Assembly (NCBI GenBank): GCA_025964935.1
Contig: JAOPXW010000199.1
Coordinates: forward strand, 1 to 5,338
Length of the DNA stretch: 5,338 bases
Source: Friedmanniella sp.
GTDB taxonomy: Bacteria; Actinomycetota; Actinomycetes; Propionibacteriales; Propionibacteriaceae
Direction of reading: 5' to 3'
Shown here piece after piece: positions 1-5,338 of the stretch (position 1 is the stretch's first letter; each line of letters opens with the position of its first letter). The translations under genes were made by a program, and so were the position numbers. The notes beneath the pieces are model-generated. The model was not told where the DNA came from. It searched no databases and saw only the letters and a program-made list of their open reading frames with translations.

Positions 1-168
1 GGAACGGAACGGTCGGTCACCCCGGTCGGGGCGGTCGCTGTTCGCCGGACGATCCCGGTACGGTCGGTCGCCGCTGGGTCGCTCGGAACGGAACGGTCGG
101 TCACCCCGGTCGGGGCGGTCGCTGCTCGCCGGACGATCCCGGTACGGGCGGTCGCCGCTGGGTCGCTC
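1..168 (-). repeat. 84-bp tandem repeat, two near-identical copies
   Basis: Positions 1-84 and 85-168 are the same 84-bp unit, with only two differences that I can see (41 T versus 125 C, and 64 T versus 148 G). On the minus strand each unit encodes 28 residues, starting RSERPSGDRPYRDRPA and ending in a GDRPF motif. From 169 to roughly 360 the same words recur in shorter, degenerate form. The unit length is a multiple of three, so changes in copy number would keep the frame. The array starts at the window edge and may continue to the left. Confidence 0.9.
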
Positions 169-639
169 GGAACGGAACGGCCGGTCGGAACGCTCACCCG
201 AGGGCCGGTCGCGGTAGGGCCGGTCGCCGCTGGGGCGCTCGGAGCGGTAGGGCCGGTCCGGGCGGTCGCCGCTCGCCGGACGATCCCGGGAGGGGCGGTC
301 CCCGCTGGGCCTGTCGCTGCTGGGCCGGTCGGAACGGTAGGGACGGTCGCCGCGGTCGTTCCCGGCCGGGCGTTCGGAGCGACCGGAGCGGTCGCCCCGG
401 TCCGAGGAGGAGGGGCGGTCGCTGCGGAAGGGACGACTGCCCCCGGACGAGCGATCGGGCCGACTGTCGCGAGAGCCCGAGCCGCGGTCGGACCCGCGGT
501 CACGACCGGACCGGTCGCCGGTCGGACGGTCTCGGTTGGAGCCCCCGGGGCCCCCGCGTCCACGCCCGTCGGAGCCACCCGACTCGGGACGCCCTGCTGC
601 TCCGCGCTCCGGGCGCTCGGATCGACCCTCTTCTGTCAC
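1..639 (-). CDS. Arg/Asp/Pro-rich N-terminal segment of a partial protein, probably an RsuA/RluB-type rRNA pseudouridine synthase
   Basis: A minus-strand reading frame is open without a stop from a GTG at 639 to the left edge, giving 213 codons. A Shine-Dalgarno-like GGACAGGA lies just upstream of this GTG (about 645-652), and the protein begins MTEEGRSERPERG. The visible part is low-complexity and predicted disordered: Arg, Asp, Pro, Ser, Gly and Glu dominate, with regularly placed Tyr or Phe in RPYR and RPFR motifs. No folded domain is reached. High-GC actinobacteria often carry such basic low-complexity N-terminal tails on the 23S rRNA pseudouridine synthase encoded after scpA/scpB; this is family knowledge, and the assignment is inference. 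A DEAD-box helicase is less likely because its RG-rich tail is usually C-terminal. The frame is well supported because codon use stays coherent and the repeats stay in frame; the product name is uncertain. Confidence 0.6.
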   Translation of the reverse strand, partial: MTEEGRSERPERGAAGRPESGGSDGRGRGGPGGSNRDRPTGDRSGRDRGSDRGSGSRDSRPDRSSGGSRPFRSDRPSSSDRGDRSGRSERPAGNDRGDRPYRSDRPSSDRPSGDRPSRDRPASGDRPDRPYRSERPSGDRPYRDRPSGERSDRPFRSERPSGDRPYRDRPASSDRPDRGDRPFRSERPSGDRPYRDRPANSDRPDRGDRPFRS

Positions 640-676
640 TGCTCAATCCTGTCCATATTCGCGCGCGGAAGCAAAG

Positions 677-704
677 CACCCTCCCAGACACCAAGGAGGG
701 GGTG
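677..704 (-). terminator. Weak hairpin, possible terminator of DeoR-1
   Basis: CACCCTCC at 677-684 pairs with GGAGGGGGTG at 695-704 across a 10-nt loop, giving an 8-bp stem with a 2-nt bulge. Read on the minus strand the stem is followed by CTTTGCTT, a poor U-tract. It lies about 95 bp downstream of the DeoR-1 stop and about 40 bp upstream of the start of the next minus-strand gene. It could therefore separate the two transcripts or be leader structure. The short, bulged stem and interrupted T-tract keep confidence low. Confidence 0.3.
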
Positions 705-798
705 GACCGACGGTCCCGCAACCGTGCGTCCATGTCGAGTGAAGCACGAAACCCCCGGCCGCCGAAACGCTCCGTTGCCGACCGGGCGGGCGGCCACC

Positions 799-1566
799 TC
801 AGGCGATGACGACCTCGGGACCGGCCGCAGCCAGCTCACGGACCGACTCCGAGTTGGCGGCCGCGTCGGTGATGACGAGGTCGACCTCGTTGACCGAGGC
901 GAACGAGCAGAAGGAGTTGCGGCCGACCTTGCCCGAGATGACCGGCACCACCCGACGCCGGGCCGACAGCATCATCGCCCGCTTGGTGGCCGCCTCCTCC
1001 GGGTTGGTCGTGGTCAGCCCCTGGTTCGTGGTCAGACCGTTCACGCCGATGATGGCCAGGTCCGCGGTCAGGGTGCTGAGTCGACGGCTGGTCCAGGCGT
1101 CGACCGCCGCGGAGGTGATCCCGCGGATCATGCCCGGCAGCGTGAAGATGTGCAGGTTCTCGTAGTCCGCCAGGTACTGCGCGGCGGGCAGGTTGTTGGT
1201 GACGACGACGAGGGCGCGGTCCTTGGGCATCGCCTGCGCACAGACGAAAGTCAGCGAGCCGGAGTCCAGCACCACGACGCCGTCCTCGGGCAGCTCCTGC
1301 ATCGCCCGGCGGGCGATCACCAGCTTGTCGTCGAACTGCTCGGCGTGCCGGGCCGCCAGGGCCTGCTCGAACGGGGTGGAGTCCATCAGCTCGGCCCCGC
1401 CGCGAAGACGGCGCAGCACCCCACGGCGCTCGAGGACGTCCAGATCCCGCCGAACGGTCTCCGTGGTGACCTTCAGCTGCTCGCTGATCTGCGTGACGCT
1501 GGCCCGCCGGCCTTCCAGCTGGATCAGCAGATCCGTGATCGCCCGTTGACGCTCGGGCGGGTACAT
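799..1566 (-). CDS. DeoR-family transcriptional regulator (DeoR-1), divergent from the polyol operon
   Basis: A 255-residue DeoR/GlpR-family repressor, the usual length. Residues 1-57 form the N-terminal helix-turn-helix: MYPPERQ opening, then VSELA-like SVTQISEQLKV and the family signature TTETVRRDLDVLERRG (34-49), followed by LRRLRGGA. Residues 75-240 form the DeoRC sensor domain, which in this family binds phosphorylated sugars. It shows DSG (101-103), TNN (123-125), a region near 167-184 matching the D-aflG-dGi consensus (DLAIIGVNGL), Lys213 in SGKVG and TD (233-234), so the hallmark sensor residues are kept. I chose the ATG at 1566 because AAAGGGA lies 9 nt upstream and family members typically start MxxxERQ. 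The in-frame ATG at 1572 would add two residues with a 3-nt spacing, and longer upstream extensions have no family support. It is transcribed away from the dehydrogenase gene, so it probably represses itself and that operon through the shared region. The effector is inferred, not visible. Confidence 0.92.
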   Translation of the reverse strand: MYPPERQRAITDLLIQLEGRRASVTQISEQLKVTTETVRRDLDVLERRGVLRRLRGGAELMDSTPFEQALAARHAEQFDDKLVIARRAMQELPEDGVVVLDSGSLTFVCAQAMPKDRALVVVTNNLPAAQYLADYENLHIFTLPGMIRGITSAAVDAWTSRRLSTLTADLAIIGVNGLTTNQGLTTTNPEEAATKRAMMLSARRRVVPVISGKVGRNSFCSFASVNEVDLVITDAAANSESVRELAAAGPEVVIA

Positions 1567-1591
1567 CGTCATGGGTCCCTTTCGCCACCGA

Positions 1592-1607
1592 CATGTTCCC
1601 ATGTTCG
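1592..1607. promoter_or_regulatory. Octamer direct repeat upstream of DeoR-1, candidate operator
   Basis: CATGTTCC (1592-1599) is followed immediately by CATGTTCG (1600-1607), a tandem octamer with one difference. It sits 26-41 bp upstream of the chosen DeoR-1 start, inside the likely 5' leader or promoter. DeoR-family repressors often bind short direct or inverted repeats, and the ATGTTCG word resembles the half-site of the E. coli GlpR operator. Autoregulation by DeoR-1 is therefore plausible, but it is inferred. Confidence 0.4.
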
Positions 1608-1634
1608 ACGCCCGATAGATGCCCCCAACGCCAA

Positions 1635-1727
1635 CCGAACGGGCACATCCGTACGCCGCTTGGACCTGACCCGCCGCCGCGACTCGCGCTATGCTGCCGT
1701 CAATCCCGGGCACCGGTACCCGTTCGG
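1635..1727. promoter_or_regulatory. Separated 9-bp inverted repeat, candidate paired operator sites
   Basis: CCGAACGGG at 1635-1643 is the exact reverse complement of CCCGTTCGG at 1719-1727. Both lie in the divergent non-coding region, 84 bp apart start to start, close to eight helical turns. Such an arrangement could let one repressor bind both promoters and loop the DNA between them. In a GC-rich genome a chance 9-bp match is possible, so this is a candidate only. Confidence 0.3.
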
Positions 1728-1738
1728 GTCGGATTGAC
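1699..1738. promoter_or_regulatory. Nested palindrome in the divergent promoter region
   Basis: GTCAATCC (1699-1706) and GGATTGAC (1731-1738) are perfect 8-bp inverted arms around a 24-nt centre. The centre holds further dyads: ACCGGT (1712-1717), GGTACC (1715-1720) and ACCCG-TT-CGGGT (1718-1729). The outer right arm overlaps a consensus -35-like TTGACA at 1734-1739. AT-containing arms are conspicuous here because the neighbourhood is otherwise very GC-rich. Its position, about 90 bp upstream of the dehydrogenase start and overlapping a possible -35, suits a repressor or activator site. Confidence 0.45.
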
Positions 1739-1760
1739 AGACATTCGGTTATCCAGCAGT
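1734..1760 (+). promoter_or_regulatory. Possible promoter of the dehydrogenase operon
   Basis: TTGACA at 1734-1739 matches the sigma-70-type -35 consensus exactly and points toward the dehydrogenase, whose start is 87 bp beyond it. At a 17-18 nt spacing I find only CAGTGA/AGTGAG, which is a poor -10 element. A promoter here would therefore be weak or need activation, or the match is fortuitous. The overlap with the nested palindrome is the main reason for listing it. Confidence 0.3.
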
Positions 1761-1825
1761 GAGGCTCGCGATGACATCACCCACCCGGTCGGCCCCCTCG
1801 TGCGCCGCCCTTCGGGAACGCTGAG

Positions 1826-2848
1826 ATGCGGGCCGTCGTCTTCTCCGAACCCGGCCGGTTCAGGGTCACCGAGGTCCCCGACCCGGTTCCGGGCCCTCGC
1901 GAGCTGGTGGTGCGAGTCGAGGCCGTCGGGATCTGTGGGACCGACATCCACGTGCTGGACGGGGAGTTCGCCCCCACGGTGTATCCCATCGTCCCGGGCC
2001 ACGAGACCTCCGGGATCGTCGAGGTCGTGGGGTCGGAGGTGGCCGACTTCACGCCGGGCGACCGGGTGTGCGTCGACCCGTCCCTGTACTGCGGTGAGTG
2101 CGCGTTCTGCTCGGTCGGCCGGGCCAACCTGTGCGAGAACTGGAACGGGGCCGGCGTGGCCCGCACCGACGGCTCCACCGCCGAGCTGGTGCTCACCCCC
2201 GCCCGCAACGTGCACCACCTCGACGACTCCGTCGACCTGGCCCTGGCGGCGCTGGTCGAGCCGCTGTCCTGCGCCATCCACGGCTACGACCTGCTACCCC
2301 GCCGGATGGGCGAGCACTACCTCGTCTACGGCGCCGGCACCATGGGGCTGATGATGGCACAGCTCGCCCCCCGGGCGGGTGCCGCCTCGGTGACCGTGGT
2401 CGACCTCAACACCACCCGGTTGGAGGCGGCACGCGACGTCGGGCTCACCCAGGTGGCCCGCACCGCCGCCGAGTGCCACCGCCCCGGCGGGTGGGACACG
2501 GTGATCGACTGCACCGGAGCCGTGCCCGCGATCGAGGACGGCCTGGGCCGGGTCCGCCGCGGGGGGACCTTCCTGCAGTTCGGCGTGGCCGCCGGTGAGG
2601 CCCGCGCGAGCTACTCGCCCTTCCGGGTCTACAACGACGAGATCACCATGGTCGGCTCGATGGCCGTCCTGCACTCGTACGCCCGGGCGGTCGAGATGTT
2701 CACCGCCGGGGCCATCCAGGCGCCGGCCATGGTCAGCCACGCCTTCACCCTCGACGACTACGGCGACGCCATCGACATGTTCCGGGCCGGAACGGGACGC
2801 AAGCTGCAGGTGCGTCCCCAGTCGACCTCGTCGGTCACCCTGCGATAG
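1826..2848 (+). CDS. Zinc-dependent polyol (sorbitol/arabinitol/xylitol-type) dehydrogenase, MDR superfamily
   Basis: A complete 340-residue medium-chain dehydrogenase, the standard length, oxidising a secondary alcohol to a ketone with NAD in the cytoplasm. The N-terminal GroES-like domain carries the catalytic zinc ligands Cys37 (GICGTD), His59-Glu60 (GHE) and Glu145 (LVEPLSCA). The Glu ligand is typical of the sorbitol dehydrogenase branch. The structural-zinc cysteines are all present at 89, 92, 95 and 103. The Rossmann domain shows GAGTMG (169-174), and Asp193 at the end of the second strand (VVDLN) favours NAD over NADP. The ATG at 1826 begins the expected MRAVVF strand, and GGGAA at 1814-1818 is a modest ribosome site. 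DeoR-2 follows after 35 bp and a xylulokinase after that. The likeliest reaction is therefore D-arabinitol or xylitol to D-xylulose (inferred from context). Sorbitol to fructose, or L-threonine-dehydrogenase-like activity, cannot be excluded from sequence. Confidence 0.93.
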   Translation: MRAVVFSEPGRFRVTEVPDPVPGPRELVVRVEAVGICGTDIHVLDGEFAPTVYPIVPGHETSGIVEVVGSEVADFTPGDRVCVDPSLYCGECAFCSVGRANLCENWNGAGVARTDGSTAELVLTPARNVHHLDDSVDLALAALVEPLSCAIHGYDLLPRRMGEHYLVYGAGTMGLMMAQLAPRAGAASVTVVDLNTTRLEAARDVGLTQVARTAAECHRPGGWDTVIDCTGAVPAIEDGLGRVRRGGTFLQFGVAAGEARASYSPFRVYNDEITMVGSMAVLHSYARAVEMFTAGAIQAPAMVSHAFTLDDYGDAIDMFRAGTGRKLQVRPQSTSSVTLR

Positions 2849-2883
2849 CCCTCCCCCACCGAGGATCGGAAGGACACGTGGTG

Positions 2884-3675
2884 ATGGTGCAACCCGTCCA
2901 GCCCTCAGCGCGCTACCGGGCGATCGAGGAGTGGCTCAGCGCCGAGGGTCGCGTCGACGTCGTCGACATGGCCTTCCGGCTGGGGGTGGCGCAGGAGACG
3001 ATCCGGCGCGACCTCCGCACGATGGAGAGTGACGGCAAGCTGGAGCGGGTGCACGGTGGCGCCGTACGGGTGGAGGCCGGCCCGGGTCCGCTGCTGAGCG
3101 CACCGGTGGCGTCCGAGCAGGACGCTCTCGAGCTCTCCGTCCGGGTCTGGAGCCAGCTCCCCCGGCGGGGGACGATCCTGCTGGGGTCCGGCAGTCTCGG
3201 GCTCGCTCTGGCCCAGACCATCCTGGCGTCGCCCCCCGAGGCCCCCGGCCTGACCATCGTCACCAACTCCCTCGACGCGGCGGTGCTGTTGTCACGGGCA
3301 AGCCGGCTCGAGGTCTACAACATCGGCGGGACCGTGTCCCGGCTCACCCGGGCGCAGGAGGGTGACTGGGCGGTGGTCGAGATGGAGCGGCTGCACGTCG
3401 ACGTCAGCGTGATCTGCCCGGCCGGGGTCAGTGTGGACCGGGGACTGACCCAGGCCACCCCCGCCGCGGCCGCCGTCTCCCAGGTGGAGGTAGCGTCCGG
3501 TCAGCGGGTGATCGCCCTGGCCACCCCGGCCATCCTGGGGGTGTCGGCCTTCGTCCAGTTCGCCCAGTTGGAGGAGATCGACCTGCTGGCCCTGTCCGGC
3601 TCGCCGGATCCGGCCAGCCTCCAGCCGTTCCTCGAACGGGGGACGGCCGTGAGCACGGCCGCCGAGCCGGTCTGA
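2884..3675 (+). CDS. Divergent DeoR-family regulator (DeoR-2) within the polyol operon
   Basis: A 263-residue protein with an intact DeoR helix-turn-helix: RYRAIEEWLSAEGRV (10-24), then GVAQETIRRDLRTMESDGKL (34-53) and ERVHGGA. The C-terminal half aligns with the DeoRC sensor (TIVTNSL 124-130, IGGTVSR 147-153, RGLTQ 186-190, LEEIDLL 229-235) but departs at hallmark positions. Gly101 replaces the Asp of the usual DSG motif. The segment ALATPAILG (211-219) lacks the conserved Lys, and ALSG (236-239) replaces the terminal TD. The sugar-phosphate response may therefore be altered or lost (inference). In-frame GTGs at 2878 and 2881 also exist. The ATG at 2884 is preferred because AAGGA (2870-2874) is then 9 nt upstream, versus 3 or 6 nt. 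It lies 35 bp after the dehydrogenase and 85 bp before the kinase on the same strand, so it is probably co-transcribed. Confidence 0.9.
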   Translation: MVQPVQPSARYRAIEEWLSAEGRVDVVDMAFRLGVAQETIRRDLRTMESDGKLERVHGGAVRVEAGPGPLLSAPVASEQDALELSVRVWSQLPRRGTILLGSGSLGLALAQTILASPPEAPGLTIVTNSLDAAVLLSRASRLEVYNIGGTVSRLTRAQEGDWAVVEMERLHVDVSVICPAGVSVDRGLTQATPAAAAVSQVEVASGQRVIALATPAILGVSAFVQFAQLEEIDLLALSGSPDPASLQPFLERGTAVSTAAEPV

Positions 3676-3745
3676 TCCGTCGACCACCACGCCCGCACCA
3701 CCCGTACCGCACGCCTGACCCAAGCTGTCCTGTGCACCATCATCT

Positions 3746-3752
3746 GAGGAGA
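3746..3752 (+). promoter_or_regulatory. Strong ribosome-binding site of the xylulokinase gene
   Basis: GAGGAGA lies just upstream of the GTG at 3761, with GGAG ending 9 nt before it. It is the clearest Shine-Dalgarno site in the window and fixes the GTG start. The preceding 85-bp gap contains no stable hairpin or convincing promoter that I can see. Confidence 0.7.
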
Positions 3753-3760
3753 ACAACAAC

Positions 3761-5167
3761 GTGACGCTCGTAGCCGGAGTCGACTCGTCGACCCAGTCCG
3801 TCAAGGTCGTCGTGTGCGACGTCGAAACGGGTCGCATCGTGCGCTCGGGTCGGGCCAGCCACCCGGACGGGACCGAGGTCTCGGCCACCGCCTGGTGGGA
3901 CGCCTACCAGGAGGCGACCGCGGACCCGGGGTTGCTGGAGGGCGTCGCCGCGCTCGCCGTCGGCGGGCAGCAGCACGGCATGGTCACCCTCGACGAGTCC
4001 GGGCAGCTGGTCCGGGACGCCCTGTTGTGGAACGACAACCGGTCGGCGCCGGACGCCCGCGACCTGATCGACGAGCTGGGCGGGAGTGCCGCCTGGGCGG
4101 ACGCGGTCGGCACGGTGCCGGTGGCGTCGATGACGGTGTCGAAGGTCCGATGGCTGGCCCGCGCGGAGCCTGACAATGCGGCCCGAACGGCCTCAGTGCT
4201 GCTGCCGCACGACTGGTTGGCCTGGCAGATCGGCGGACGCAGCTTCGCTCCCGCCACCGACCGGGGTGACGCGTCCGGCACCTGCTACTTCGACGCCACC
4301 GCCAACACCTACCGGGAGGACCTGGTCGAGCGGGCCCTCGGCCACGGGCTCGACCTGCCGCGGGTGGCCGGCCCGCACGAGATCGTGGGTTACACCCCCG
4401 ACGGGATCGCCGTCGCACCCGGGACCGGGGACAACATGGCCGCCGGGCTGGGCCTGGAGCTCGTGCGCGGCGCCGCGGTGGTGTCGCTGGGAACCAGCGG
4501 CACCGCCTTCACCCGGACGACGCACCAGACCCACGACCCGTCCGGCATCGTGGCGGGGTTCGCCGACGCGACCGGGGATTTCCTGCCTCTGGTGTGCACC
4601 CTGAACGGAGCCCGGAACCTGGTGGCCACGGCCCGCACGCTGGGGGTCGACTTGGACGAGCTGAGTCGGCTGGCGCTGTCCGCGGACCCGGGCAGCCAGG
4701 GCGTGACCTTCCTGCCCTACCTGGACGGCGAGCGTACGCCAGCCCTACCGGACGCGCGCGGCGAGATCGTCGGCCTCACCCGGAAGAACATGACCCCCGA
4801 GAACCTGGCCCGGGCCACCGTGGAGGGAGTGCTGTGGAGCCTGGCGTACGGGCTGGAGGTCCTCCGTGAGCAGACCGGTGACATCAGTTCCATCACCCTC
4901 ACGGGAGGGGCCTCGCAGTCCGAGGCCGTACGGAAGATCGCCACCGCGGTGTTCGGACTCCCCATCGTGGTCACGGAGACCTTCGAAAGTGTCGCGGTCG
5001 GCGCCGCCCGGCAGGCCGCCTGGGCCCTCACGGGGGAGATGCCGGCCTGGCAGGTCCCGGTGCTGTCGACCCACGAGGCCTCCGAGGCCGACCGCAGCGC
5101 AGCGCGGGAGATCAGCGAGCGTTACCGCGGCGTTCTGCAGGACCACTTCGCCGGCGCCGGGCGCTGA
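3761..5167 (+). CDS. xylB: Xylulokinase (FGGY carbohydrate kinase)
   Basis: A complete 468-residue FGGY kinase, close to the 480-500 residues usual for xylulokinases. It would transfer the ATP gamma-phosphate to D-xylulose, giving D-xylulose 5-phosphate in the cytoplasm. Visible motifs in order: phosphate-binding GVDSSTQSVKV (6-16) with Asp8; substrate-side GGQQHGMV (68-75) and LLWNDNRS (88-95); LLPHDWL (147-153) and TDRGDASGT (166-174); GTGDNMAAG (221-229) with the catalytic-base candidate Asp224; the second phosphate loop SLGTSGT (242-248); FLPYLDGERTP (317-327); and the adenosine motif TGGASQSE (381-388). The GQQHGMV, LPHDW and DRGDASGT words are typical of actinobacterial xylulokinases rather than glycerol kinases or ribulokinases. 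The GTG at 3761 has a strong ribosome site and places the first strand at residue 3. It is the last gene of the operon and is followed by a terminator. Activity on another ketose remains possible. Confidence 0.93.
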   Translation: MTLVAGVDSSTQSVKVVVCDVETGRIVRSGRASHPDGTEVSATAWWDAYQEATADPGLLEGVAALAVGGQQHGMVTLDESGQLVRDALLWNDNRSAPDARDLIDELGGSAAWADAVGTVPVASMTVSKVRWLARAEPDNAARTASVLLPHDWLAWQIGGRSFAPATDRGDASGTCYFDATANTYREDLVERALGHGLDLPRVAGPHEIVGYTPDGIAVAPGTGDNMAAGLGLELVRGAAVVSLGTSGTAFTRTTHQTHDPSGIVAGFADATGDFLPLVCTLNGARNLVATARTLGVDLDELSRLALSADPGSQGVTFLPYLDGERTPALPDARGEIVGLTRKNMTPENLARATVEGVLWSLAYGLEVLREQTGDISSITLTGGASQSEAVRKIATAVFGLPIVVTETFESVAVGAARQAAWALTGEMPAWQVPVLSTHEASEADRSAAREISERYRGVLQDHFAGAGR

Positions 5168-5199
5168 AAACAAGACTGCCCGATCACTCACGACACGAC

Positions 5200-5233
5200 G
5201 AAAGCCCGGACCCTGCGAAGGGTCCGGGCTTTC
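5200..5233 (+). terminator. Intrinsic terminator after the xylulokinase gene
   Basis: GAAAGCCCGGACCC (5200-5213) and GGGTCCGGGCTTTC (5220-5233) form a perfect 14-bp stem around a 6-nt TGCGAA loop. It lies 33 bp after the kinase stop. The AAAG/CTTT ends give short U-rich tails in both directions, so it could act bidirectionally. It ends the dehydrogenase-regulator-kinase transcript. Confidence 0.88.
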
Positions 5234-5279
5234 TCCACCGCCACCTCGGTCGCGACGACCACGAAAGGGCATGCAAAAG

Positions 5280-5319
5280 CACTCAAGGGTGACCACACGA
5301 ATGTGGTCACCCTTGAGTG
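5280..5319 (-). terminator. Long perfect hairpin, probable terminator of a convergent gene beyond the right edge
   Basis: CACTCAAGGGTGACCACA (5280-5297) and its exact reverse complement (5302-5319) form an 18-bp stem with a 4-nt loop, CGAA on the plus strand and TTCG on the minus strand. Read on the minus strand the stem is followed by CTTTTGC. Read on the plus strand it is followed only by TTGTATG. The minus-strand tail suggests it ends a gene entering from the right, with some possible plus-strand backup function. No gene is visible between it and the window end. Confidence 0.75.
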
Positions 5320-5338
5320 TTGTATGTCCGGCGACGTC

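Noticed and set aside
1..360. A CRISPR array or mobile-element repeat at the left edge
   Set aside because: The units are contiguous without spacers, are multiples of three, and stay in one open minus-strand frame, so they are coding tandem repeats.
757..795. GGCCGCC/GGCGGCC 7-bp stem just after the DeoR-1 stop as a terminator
   Set aside because: The loop is 25 nt and no T-tract follows on the minus strand; in such GC-rich DNA this is easily chance.
1567..1713. A longer DeoR-1 starting at the ATG at 1713
   Set aside because: The added residues show no family similarity, would cover most of the divergent control region, and the AAAGGGA site supports the start at 1566.
724..1737. A 337-codon open frame on the plus strand across the DeoR-1 gene
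   Set aside because: It is antisense to a gene with clear DeoR motifs, its residues are low-complexity Arg/Gly/Asp/His-rich with no recognisable domain, and long antisense frames are expected in high-GC DNA.
2098..2598. Alternative-frame open reading frames within the dehydrogenase and kinase genes on both strands
   Set aside because: They are composition-driven shadows rich in Arg, Pro and Gly without motifs, overlapping well-supported enzymes.
3676..3760. An internal promoter or terminator between DeoR-2 and the kinase
   Set aside because: I find no stable hairpin with a T-tract and no paired -35/-10 elements in the 85-bp gap, only the strong ribosome site.

Overview
The window is very GC-rich, with G/C-biased third codon positions, GTG and ATG starts and recognisable Shine-Dalgarno sites. 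Together with the protein styles (an actinobacterial-type xylulokinase and an Arg/Asp/Pro-rich tail on a probable rRNA pseudouridine synthase) this points to a high-GC actinobacterium. A Nakamurella/Geodermatophilus-like lineage is a guess from style only; no search was possible.

Layout from left to right. Positions 1-639 (minus strand) hold the N-terminal 213 codons of a gene that runs off the left edge. All 213 codons encode a disordered R/D/P/S/G-rich segment built partly from an 84-bp tandem repeat. Positions 640-798 are intergenic, with weak dyads. Positions 799-1566 (minus) encode a complete DeoR-family repressor, DeoR-1. Positions 1567-1825 are a divergent control region with several operator-like repeats. 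Then three genes follow on the plus strand: a zinc-dependent, sorbitol-dehydrogenase-like polyol dehydrogenase (1826-2848), a second and divergent DeoR-family regulator, DeoR-2 (2884-3675), and a xylulokinase of the FGGY family (3761-5167). A strong intrinsic terminator follows at 5200-5233. An 18-bp perfect hairpin at 5280-5319 probably belongs to a convergent gene beyond the right edge.

The three plus-strand genes look like a small pentitol-catabolism operon. The dehydrogenase would oxidise a polyol, most economically D-arabinitol or xylitol, to D-xylulose, and the kinase would convert this to D-xylulose 5-phosphate for the pentose phosphate pathway. Control would come from divergent DeoR-1 and operon-encoded DeoR-2. 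No transporter lies in the window, so the substrate is not fixed by the sequence.

I see no mobile element, CRISPR array, tRNA or rRNA, and no clearly new system. The points most worth a second look are the paired DeoR regulators, one of which has lost family-hallmark sensor residues, the repeat-rich divergent promoter region, and the repeat-expanded disordered tail at the left edge.
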